Source: Amoebophrya sp. A120 (lineage: Eukaryota; Sar; Dinophyceae; Syndiniales; Amoebophryaceae). From it: 64,000 bases of DNA. The stretch lies in contig CAJINV010000016.1 of assembly GCA_905178155.1 (NCBI GenBank), positions 1,834,018-1,898,017 of the forward strand, in the 5' to 3' direction. How positions within the stretch are numbered: the first letter of the stretch is position 1; each line of letters starts with the position of its first letter. The translations under genes were made by a program, and so were the position numbers. Under the pieces are notes generated by a model. The model saw only the letters and a list, made by a program, of their open reading frames with translations. It was not told where the DNA came from and ran no database searches. Positions 56,201-64,000 of the stretch are shown here, in pieces.

Positions 56201-59200
56201 TTTCTTGCATAGACATGATCCCTGTGTCCATGGTCTCCCCACGCGCATCGCGGCCCCGCGCCGCTCGGCACTGCGGTCGGGTTAGATCGGACACGCAGAC
56301 ATACGCAATTTTCCCCGTCAGCTGGGCAAACAAGCGCGGCATCTTCGTCAACAAGTTTCTCAACCGCGGCGGCGGGAGCTGCGGGGTCTCGTGATTTTTA
56401 TACACGGAGGTGTCCCTTCCAGACGCGGCCTCTTGCCACTCCCACACCGTGGGTGCCGCGAGTGGTCTGTGCCGAGTCGACCACTGGCGCAGCTCGTCGG
56501 TGCCAACCTCCTCCCGCGCCACCTCCTCCAGCTCTCGCACAGTCATGTCCGCGTGCGGGTACAGCCGCAGAGAGGTCAAATAGGACCACGGTGAGTAGAA
56601 CCGGTTTGCTTCGCCATGCTGCGTATAGGGTGTTGTTCGTGGTGCTGCCCCCCCGACCGTTTGACCGACGCGCTCCATGGCTCGAAAGTGGGCCAAGACA
56701 TTATGGCGTTCCCAACTGTTACATTCTCAACTGTTACATGAACCTGTGATGCAAGAATGGGAAAAGTGGAAGGGGGAAGGTTGCATCTGTAGCATTACAA
56801 ATTCCGCACAGATTTAGGCACGGTTTAGGCCTTCACAAATTTGTCATGCGGAGCAGCTTGATCGTGAGGATGATGATGGTGCTTCTGCATGACAAATTCA
56901 TGTAACAGTTGAGAATGTCAAGATTGAGAATCCCATAGACATTCGTGCCGTTGCTGAAATACAGGTAAAACGGGTTCTCGCGCACCTCTTCGCGTTTGGA
57001 TATCGTAAGGAAAAATCCGCCCTCCCGATATCAAAAAGGAAATTTGTGGCGCTGGATTTGCGTACACAAATAAACTCTCGCTGTCTTGCAGTAAGACATC
57101 GCAGCCAGATCCTCAGCCTAGGTAGGCGCGTTTGGGTCTAGTTGTTTGGAATTACAAACGGCTGCCCCCTAGGCCCGGCAGCATGTCAAATCGCTTCCAT
57201 AATGGCCCGGAAGCCCCTGCACTTGTCTTCTTGCAAGACAGACGTGATTTGTGGTCTCAAATCAGCAACACAAATTTTCGGACTCATACTGTTTCGATAT
57301 GGGGAGGGGGGATTTTTCGTTTTGATATTGGAGCGTAGGAAGCCAGACCGCAAGCCGGGCAAGTCGAAGCTCAACGCGTCCGTGTGGTCGAAGATGATGT
57401 TGGTGGCTGTACTAAGCTCTAGATCCTTTATTCCGTCATCGCGTGGTTCAAGCCCAGCAGGAAAAGTCGTCGCAGTCGCTCTACTAATCTTATCAAATGC
57501 AAACATGTCTGGGTCTGGAAGAGTGTGATGCTGTTTGTGCATGGCACAGAAGGTGTAGCATGTAAGTCCTAGCAACACAGATTTTGAGGAGGTTAAGCGA
57601 TGCCTAATTATCCCCATGGCAAGTTTGTCCCTCTTTTGGTGACAAGAAATGAGCAACTTTTGCGTTCCATGCATGACAGATTTTTTTCTACTGGTCTCAA
57701 ATGCGCATCAGAAGTTTACATGTTTGTGTTTCTAGACCCAGACATGTTTGCAATGCATACATCGCTACACGCTTCGCCCCCGTGGCGGAGGCCGTTGCCA
57801 AGGCCCACGCGGCAGTGTCGAACGGGGCCACACTGACAAACCCGTGGTCATCCGGGGCCTCGAACTGAGCTGCGGCGGTTAGGAATTCTTGGTTCGGATC
57901 TCCCGAATGTTGCTCAGGCGCGGACCCGTCGCCCGCGACGGTTGAAGACGCTGGTGCAGACGACGATGCACTGGCGCCACTGCTCGGCGACAGCGAGGAC
58001 TCCTCGGGGGATGTAGGAGCAGTGTGCTGACCCGAATGACGAGACAGAGGCAACGACCAAAATTTCGCCCCATGCGGTCCCAGCACGTGCCAACGCAAAA
58101 CCTGGTGTGCAGTTGACGGCTGGCGCCACGGCGACGTCGCACCGCGTGTGGTCGAAGGTGACAGCACCGCCACGAGAGGCCGCAACATCGTGATCTCAAA
58201 AGCATGCCTGTTTTCAGAGGGACCAAGGACACCATACGCCACGAGGTCCGCAACAGTAGCGGTCGGATTTTTCTCCCCTGGAAGAGACTCGCCCCGGAAG
58301 GTCGCGACGTCCGTAGCCACAGTGTCAAACGCAAATAAGTGTCTGGATCTAGACGTTGGCTCCACTTCCAAGACCTTTCATGCATAAGTACTTGGCATGC
58401 CCCTCGTGGTTCTGTAGTCTCCGCACAGTTCTTTCCCATGCCCCTCGTGTCACGCACAAACGCAGTTTCCCATGCGGACTACGCAACACAGAACCACACA
58501 GAGAAAAATCTGACATGCTTGGCTGTGTGTGCATTGGCTTCCGATTCGTAAACAAGCATTCCAACTTTCCAGACCCAGATCGATATTTGCAGTACATACA
58601 CATCGTAGTGCTGTAAAACAGTGGTAGAAGCACCGGCGAGAGGATCCACAAACTTCCGGGAATGCAGGAATTGCCGCCAATACTCGTCTCGCCGGGCGTT
58701 CCTGATAACCCAAATCCCGCTCAGACTCACCAGTGGCCGGGCCGAGAATCCGGCGCTCGCGTAGGCGAACAGTTTGCGGACGTCGTCGACCTGGTCCTGT
58801 TTCACGCGCATGTGCTCGACGTGATAGCACCAGCAGGGCAGGTGCTCGGCCTCCTGGTCTAAGGCGGCCAGCTGCTCGTCCCGTATTGATTTGCCCGCCG
58901 TGCGGAACTCCGCGAGTTTCTTCTTACCAACCTCTTGCGCCTTTTGAGCAAGGTCGTGGGCGTTGCTTTCCTTCCTCTCCCGCGCACTACGATTTTCTTC
59001 CCGGTAGTATTCATCTCGGCCCCGAGATGTTCCAACCACTGGCACCATGTCCCCAGGACCGTTGAACTCCTGCTCTTGCGGCATTGGCCTTGGCCCGGTC
59101 TCTCCCCACTTTCTGTACTGGGCCTGCCGCGTCCACGGCTCCGCAAGAAGGGGCAGAGGTTTTCCTTTTTGTTTTGTACTTTTTTCTTTTTGTTCTTCCT

Positions 59201-61726
59201 CCGCCTGCATTAACTCCATGTCCGCTGCCCAAGGCCAGATGCTCCGCTCCGGCGCTGGACCCCGGATCTCGCGCACAGCGCGTTGATGCTCCGTGCTCTC
59301 CAAAAAACGCCGGCACTTATGTCGGCTTACAACTTCTAACACGCGGAGCCGAGGTCCCGCCGCAAAATCCCGCTTCGTTAATCTGTCATCCTTGATTTCT
59401 TTGTGCAGCTTTCGATAGAGATTCCGGGCGTGGTGCAGGCTCAGCCGCTGAAAATCATTCGTCAGCTCGCTCACGTCTGTGGGCTCCTTGGTCACGGAGT
59501 CACTTGATCCGCCAATCCGGTCACTGGCCGTAGACATAAGGGCTTTTTCTTCTTCTCTTTCTTCTTCTTCTTCGCTGCGCAAAGCCCTCTGTGGTCGTTC
59601 TGCTCCTGGAGCATGCGTCTCTGGTCCTGGGGCGTACCCCAAAACCTGCTGGTCAGTCGTGTGACGCGGGTTATGGATTGCAAAGATGTAGTTGACTGGG
59701 CGTGGAAGTTGTAGTACACTCATCTCCATGTCGTGTTTGTCATGCGCCTTGTTCTGGATGTTTACTAAGAACGCAAGAGCGTATGTGGACGCGCCAACGT
59801 CGAGGACTGTCGCGTGAGCGATTACATGCCGTCCTACAACCAGAGAGAACACTCCTAAGCTATCGAGGTACCCTCATGGTCATGGTACTACGGATTTCTA
59901 ATGTATATGATTCTTCCTACTACTGGCTTCATACCTGAAGCCATTCTGGCACTATGTTCCCTTGATGTCCATTGTCATGGTTGTGAGTGTGGTTTGTGCC
60001 TGGTCGCGCCACGACAGACCCACAAGAGTTTCCTGATCGACCTCTCTCTGCGAAGAGAGTTAGTAGGCCTGAATATCCTGTGTCGGCATTTCCTGAGATG
60101 GTTGCGCGTGGCCCCGCGTGCCACGACAACATCGCTACTACTTTCCTGAGTTCGCGATCATCTGTGACGCCACATGCGCCGTGCAGATTTCCCCGTCGTG
60201 TGCTGGATCTTTCTAGTCCACCTGTGATCCTACTCATGATCCTACTGCTGATCCTCTAGACCCATCTACATCATTCTGGACCTCTCTGATCATCTTGGAG
60301 CATGTAAGGCACTGACATCAGTCCTGCATGAACTGCAGCTGCGGGTGCGTGAACCCGATAGCTAGCTTGTCCCCGCACAGTTATGAGTTATTCAGGTCGA
60401 TAACTAGTTACTGGCAATAAACTCACTGATGAAGTGAGTTATGTTGAGAGCCCGTCGAGGACTTTTCTACAGAGTTATGAGCCCACGGCTGACGTGCAAT
60501 AGCAATAGCGAAAAAGGTTTTGAGGAGGTTTATCAATGCCTAGTACCCCGCATGACAAAGTCCAGATAGTGTCGGTGGAAACGGACTATTAGTCTTGCTG
60601 TCCATGCACATTTTGACAGGGATTTCATTTTGTATGATCTAAAACGTGTTGTATCACAGGATATTACTACCAGCCGCCTTCCAGAGGAGCATTCAAATAA
60701 CTACATATTTGCAGTTGATAAGGGTGGTATTTGCGCAATTCGTTCCTCAAATATTCGTGACTGGCGTTGCATCCGGGCAGTGTGCGCATCGCCGACGCAG
60801 CCGCGATCGCCCAGTCATCGAAACGACCGTTTTCGGCGTGAAGCTTTTCACTCGAGGGTGTGCGGTAACGGGCCCCCTCGCGATTCATCTCGCGCGCCGT
60901 GCGTGTAGTGGTGCCCACGTGCGAGGCGGCCGAGGCGGCGGAGACAAAAAAATACGATCCCGGACTGGCATGACCACTAGAATTGAAACTATCCAAGGTC
61001 GTCCTCGTCGTTGTTCCATCTCCTTCTAGCACCGGAGGAGCACGTAGAAGAGCCGTTGTCCACTCGCGGTAGAGTAGGTAAGCTGCGACGGACCACAAGT
61101 AGAACAGTGGGCCGGGAATGAACGTATATCAAGAGTAAAAATGTCTGGGTCTGGAAACTTGTGATGCTGGATGGCGTCTCATGATGAGGCTACGAATACT
61201 GACTCAGCATGACAAGTTTCTGAGCTCCTAGGTGTTGCCTATTCTGCATGACAAACTGCGCTTCTGCATCACAGAAAAACGGAGCTCTTGGGTAACGTGC
61301 ATCACAGATTTAAGACTCATGCCAGAAAAGCATGACAAACATGAATTCTTCCAGACCCAGACATTTTTACAGTTGATAACGTAGTAACCCTGCTGATGTC
61401 CCGACAGGGGCGGAAATATGTTAAATATCAAATGTAAAAATGTCTGGGTCTGGAAACTTGTGATGCTGGGTGGCGTCTCATGATGAGGCCACAAGTGCTG
61501 GCTCAGCATGACAAGTTTCTGAGCTTCTAGGTGTTGCCTATTCTGCATGACAAACTGCGTTTCTGCATCACAGAAAAATGGAGCTCTTGGGTAACGTGCA
61601 TGACAGATTTCAGAGCCATGCCAGACAAGCATGACAAACATGCATTCTTCCAGACCCAGACATTTTTACATTTGATATTAAAGGACCTTTGTGGTCCATT
61701 TTCGACGGATATGGTGCAGCTGTCAT
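50226..61726 (-). CDS. Very large protein of unknown function, 16 exons
   Basis: Exons 61726-61678, 61420-61379, 61121-60721, 59666-58599, 58317-57760, 57485-57328, 56995-56938, 56696-56212, 55998-55297, 55084-54040, 53759-52713, 52547-52429, 52102-52045, 51770-51114, 50848-50805 and 50478-50226. They sum to 6744 nt, 2247 residues plus stop; all fifteen introns are introners. A hydrophobic segment near the start (FIPGPLFYLWSVAAYLLY), itself assembled across an intron, may be a signal anchor. The middle contains a duplicated domain of about 200 residues: HCHCVQRLAYDPADFQWAVY...FLYFVRG...VCLMRL and HCHCVQKLEFDPFDYLWKVY...FVLLYRN...VCLQRV. The rest is charged and low-complexity, ending in acidic DPSSD units. 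No family recognised. The start could lie further upstream, and the 54040/53759 junction rests on frame alone. Confidence 0.65.
50484..50804. mobile_element. Introner, family C (inverted)
   Basis: 321 bp; ends TATCGTAAGAAAAAATCCCC and inverse; exact duplication GCGCG. Interior runs opposite to the other three family C copies. Removal gives DRERA-EELAAL. Confidence 0.92.
50854..51113. mobile_element. Introner, family A (near subgroup A2)
   Basis: 260 bp, TAT to ATA; flanks CTCCC and CAGCC agree at only 3/5. Removal gives RDLGL-TLEAGFADP in frame. Confidence 0.82.
51776..52044. mobile_element. Introner, family A (subgroup A1)
   Basis: 269 bp, TAT to ATA, exact duplication CTCCT. Removal gives SRGEE-FGRRVAG. 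Confidence 0.92.
52108..52428. mobile_element. Introner, family C
   Basis: 321 bp; ends TATCAGAAGGAAACATCCCC and inverse; exact duplication CCACT. Removal gives VGASG-TATSPPR. Confidence 0.92.
52553..52712. mobile_element. Introner, family G (short)
   Basis: 160 bp, TAT to ATA; flanks AGTTG and ACTTG (4/5). The terminal repeats share CCGTA(G)TACATGTACAA, unlike other families. Removal gives NEGTS-SGEGPA. Confidence 0.8.
53765..54039. mobile_element. Probable introner, diverged A-like ends
   Basis: 275 bp; TATCACGTGCAA and TATCCTGTGCAA ends. The flanks GGTGC and GCACT do not match directly. Removal with 5 bp keeps the long frame (LEC-PEREFLETAP). This is the least certain junction of the large gene. 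Confidence 0.6.
55090..55296. mobile_element. Introner, family B variant
   Basis: 207 bp; ends TATGGAGAGAAAAAAGTTTG and TATCAAACAAAAAAAGTTCG; exact duplication AACGC. Removal gives KTTDA-FQFTNGY. Confidence 0.9.
56004..56211. mobile_element. Introner, family B
   Basis: 208 bp; ends TATGGAAGAAAAAAAGTGTG and inverse; exact duplication GACAT. Removal gives TGIMS-WADMEDE. Confidence 0.92.
56702..56937. mobile_element. Introner, family E
   Basis: 236 bp; terminal repeats TATGGCGTTCCCAACTGTTA / TATGGGATTCTCAATCTTGA, sharing CATTCTCAACTGTTACATGA; exact duplication GACAT. Removal gives NGTNV-LAHFRAM. Confidence 0.9.
57001..57327. mobile_element. Introner, family C
   Basis: 327 bp; ends TATCGTAAGGAAAAATCCGC and inverse; exact duplication TTGGA. 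Nearly identical to the copy at 47837. Confidence 0.93.
57491..57759. mobile_element. Introner, family A (subgroup A4)
   Basis: 269 bp, TAT to ATA; flanks AATCT and CATCG agree at 3/5. Removal gives AKRVAM-SRATATT. Confidence 0.85.
58323..58598. mobile_element. Introner, family A (subgroup A2, inverted), decayed end
   Basis: 276 bp; the left end is TGTCAAACGCAAATAAGTGT (TGT instead of TAT), the right end is ATA; flanks CACAG and CACAT (4/5). Removal gives LQHYDV-ATDVATF. Confidence 0.85.
59672..60720. mobile_element. Expanded introner, family A (A4-like), 1.05 kb
   Basis: Ends TATGGATTGCAAAGATGTAG and TATCAACTGCAAATATGTAG; flanks CGGGT and AGGGT (4/5). The right third resembles the element at 57491 (TTTTGAGGAGGTT...CCCGCATGACAA); about 750 bp of other sequence fills the left. 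Removal gives LRKYHP-RHTTDQQ. Confidence 0.82.
61127..61378. mobile_element. Introner, family A (subgroup A2)
   Basis: 252 bp, TAT to ATA, exact duplication ACGTA. Nearly identical to its neighbour at 61426, 47 bp away. Confidence 0.93.
61426..61677. mobile_element. Introner, family A (subgroup A2)
   Basis: 252 bp, TAT to ATA, exact duplication TTAAA. First intron of the large gene; with its neighbour it bounds a 42-nt exon. Confidence 0.93.
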
Positions 61727-62800
61727 TTTCGTCCTGCTCCTGCACGCCTGATATAAGTTTTGTCCACCGCGGCCCGATGGAACTGTTGTAGTGGAGTGTG
61801 AATCTTCACACAAACAAAAAAAGACCTGGTATGTACTTGAACTTGCGTATGCAAACCAAAGCAGCAAGTGTAGGTATAGGCCTTCTAATGTAGCTAGGAA
61901 GTGAAAAGAGGTTCTTTCGTGTTGATCCTAGACCTCTACGATGATCAAATCTGACACTGTCCGTCAGATCAAAGCCCTGCGCGACAAAATGGTGGTCAAT
62001 TGTACCATTGGATCAACATGCTCAAGAACGTAAAGGAGTGCTGTAGTTCCCACTCCATGATAAAGATAAGGCACTTAGCTCTGATCCACACCGCGGCGGC
62101 GCGGTATTAACGCTACTGAAGTACAAATAAGTTCAAATAAGTAGGAGATCCTTGTCTTCTACTCTGATGGCAAAGATCATTCTCTGCACCATCTAAATAG
62201 AACTACCAAAACGTCGTGCGACAAAGCTCCTGATAACAAGCTACTATTGCAGATCGAAAACTTCCCCTTCTATCTTCGTTTTCTTTTCTAGCGGAGATCT
62301 GTCCGAAGATGCACCGTACTGATAATGGCGGTGGTGGCAGTGGTGCATTGCAATTGCTTGTGCTTCTGCTTGCAGCTTACATTAACTCTAATACAACCTC
62401 CGGGCTTATCAATACTTGCGACCGTGGCCGCTTTCTTTGATCCCGCCTAGTGTGGCTTTCGATGTTGTCAGAATGCAGTTTCAGTTGCTCTTATTTATCG
62501 TAACAAAACTTGAGGGCAACCCACTTCTAAAGGTCGGCCAAGACACGTCTTGGTCTTTCACAACGTGGAAATAAACCTATTAAACACCTGCAACGACACG
62601 AAAAGTTACGCTTCAGACCAACGCGCAAGCAAATGCAAGTCCCCAGCTCGTTTCTGCGAGCTGCAAGATGTTGACCTGCTTCTTGTCGTGCACGTTGATA
62701 CACCGTCTGTGACCAATCAGAAGAAAACCGATGAATCCCTCGTACAGAGTTTCGTTTGGTTTGCAACTCCCCCTGGTGGACGTGGAAAAATGAACCTAAA
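61727..62800. other. Intergenic, no gene seen
   Basis: Gap between the large gene and the ABCA gene. A plus-strand frame at 62550 is mostly antisense to the ABCA exon. No introner. Confidence 0.55.
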
Positions 62801-63486
62801 TCACGTTATCCGCAGCTGGTTCTCCTCGGCGTCTTCGGTTACAATCCGTAGAAACACCTCATCCAAGGTAGTTTTTGCGATGCTCCATTCCCGTATGGGT
62901 AGGTTGCTGTCGACGGAGCTCTCCGCACGATCCGTGCCGCGCATAATTCTTTCATTCTCCAACTTGTCGAAGATCAAACTCACGTCGACACTATCGGACG
63001 ATACAGCAGTTGAAGCACCAACACCCCCATGATCACTTTTCACCACCACCGGGATCTGAAACTGCAGTAACACCCCCCGACTCTCGATCGGGAAAACCGT
63101 CGACAGCTTGCACTGGTTCTTCAGGAACGCCAAGATTCTGTTCTGTTGAACCTCCTTCTGCTTCAGCAGTATCAAATGTAAAAGTGTCTGGGTCTGGAAG
63201 AATGCAACTTGTGATGCTGAATTTGGATTCCAAAAAAATCTGTATTGCATGAGCAGCAAAGAGAATGCAATTTTTGCTACGCGGAGAGGACATTTGTCAT
63301 GCGGAGTAGGCATCGCGAAGCCCTCAAAAAATCTGTGATGCTAGGGCATGCATCACAGACATCCTGGCCAATGCAAAACATGCATGACAAGTCTCAGAAT
63401 CTTCCAGACCCAGACATTTTTACACTTGATAAGCAGCGACATTTGCTCACTCGACGCGTAGTTCAAAGCGATTGTGAGCATGTACC
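62801..63486 (-). CDS. ABCA-type ABC transporter, C-terminal end (partial)
   Basis: Lipid-transporter type ABC protein; only the last two exons are in the window (63486-63432 and 63164-62801), the remainder beyond the right edge. After the final nucleotide-binding domain, ABCA proteins have a small regulatory module. Here its marks are GYMLTIALNYASSEQMSLL, TVFPIESRGVLLQFQIP and, before the stop, REWSIAKTTLDEVFLRIVTE, which fits the family pattern YSVSQTTLEEVF. One introner separates the exons, and the upstream boundary is the start of another introner that runs off the window. The Walker motifs are not in view. The subfamily call rests on this C-terminal signature alone. Confidence 0.82.
63170..63431. 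mobile_element. Introner, family A (subgroup A1, inverted)
   Basis: 262 bp, TAT to ATA, exact duplication AGCAG. Interior is the reverse complement of the copy at 27527. Removal gives EQMSLL-KQKEVQQ. Confidence 0.93.
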
Positions 63487-63491
63487 CGATC

Positions 63492-64000
63492 TATCCTGAG
63501 TAAAAACGTCCCCACCCCATCGCCAAGTTGGTAAATCTGCAACACAAGTCTCCAAGTTTTGGAAGTTATGCATGACAAGTTTCCATCTGTATTGTAGTGC
63601 TGTTTAGCAAGGACAGCCGCATCACAAAGAAGCCTGCTCATCCTGTTTACAGCATTACACATCCCAGAACACGAATACAAATTCCGCCCTTCCTCTTGCG
63701 AATGTTCCTTCGTTGTGGATCGGCTCTGCCGACCGGGTAACCCAACGCCTTGCATACAAATGACCGACTTAGGCGAACCCCGTTGCGGGCATACAAATTG
63801 GCCGTACGGAAGGGCCCTAAGCGCTACATACATAGTTCACCCTAAGCGCCTACCACTTCGGTCTGGGACCTCGTCTACCTGATCCTGGGGGTCCACAGCG
63901 CACTAGCCCTTTGCTAGCATAAACAGACTGGGTTCTAAAAACTGACTTAACTCCCTCCATCCTTTCAACAGTAAGGCCATCATAAAGGTGCGCTAAAAAA
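63492..64000. mobile_element. Introner running off the window, C-like end
   Basis: Begins TATCCTGAGTAAAAACGTCC after CGATC, at the boundary where the ABCA frame (GYMLTI) starts. It contains GCATGACA and GCATCACA words. No right end is seen before 64000, so it is at least 509 bp and probably expanded. Confidence 0.6.

Noticed and set aside
62550-63032. 160-codon plus-strand frame
   Set aside because: Over half is antisense to the ABCA exon, which has a clear family signature.

Overview
The window looks like nuclear DNA of a protist, most likely an alveolate and plausibly a syndinian dinoflagellate such as Amoebophrya. The evidence is threefold: eukaryotic genes (DCAF13/Sof1, NatB catalytic subunit, Rab5-like GTPase, RBR ubiquitin ligase, ABCA transporter), every supported gene lying on the minus strand, and coding sequence broken by dozens of introner-type introns. 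The taxon is an inference from gene content and from what is known of Amoebophrya introns; it was not tested against a database.

Layout, left to right (all genes on the minus strand): three tandem secreted Cys-domain proteins (1-4969, the first cut by the left edge); DCAF13/Sof1 (5892-7537); NAA20 (8478-9413); a 2.4 kb gap with a GC-rich island; a 1493-aa fucosyltransferase-like protein (11820-17792); a Cys-rich type I membrane protein (18875-20508); a small membrane protein (21834-23470); a Rab5-like GTPase with ordinary GT-AG introns (24421-25744); a 150-aa protein with an MGG start (27456-30607); a CAMK-like kinase joined to zinc fingers (31027-35154); a signal-anchored tubulin-tyrosine-ligase-like protein (35848-42189); an RBR E3 ligase (43019-48905); a 2247-aa protein of unknown function in 16 exons (50226-61726); and the C-terminal end of an ABCA transporter (62801 to beyond the right edge).

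The main signal is a system of 46 introners, about 15 kb or a quarter of the window. Nearly all run from TAT to ATA, carry terminal inverted repeats and are flanked by a 5-bp target-site duplication (33 exact, 8 with one mismatch). Removing each element plus one duplication copy restores an open frame at every junction with both sides in the window. The exon sums of all complete genes come out divisible by three. At least seven terminal-repeat families share the same ends, the same duplication size and an internal GCAT(G/C)ACA word. Each of four subgroups of family A occurs in both orientations inside minus-strand genes, so excision does not depend on orientation. For an element examined in detail, no placement of the intron within the duplication gives GT-AG ends.

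Three introners have grown: one holds a 92-bp tandem array (1.9 kb), one a GC-rich block (1.0 kb) and one about 0.75 kb of other sequence. Intact copies occur only inside genes; the intergenic DNA holds one recognisable fragment. The exon models are predictions from frame continuity, not from transcripts.
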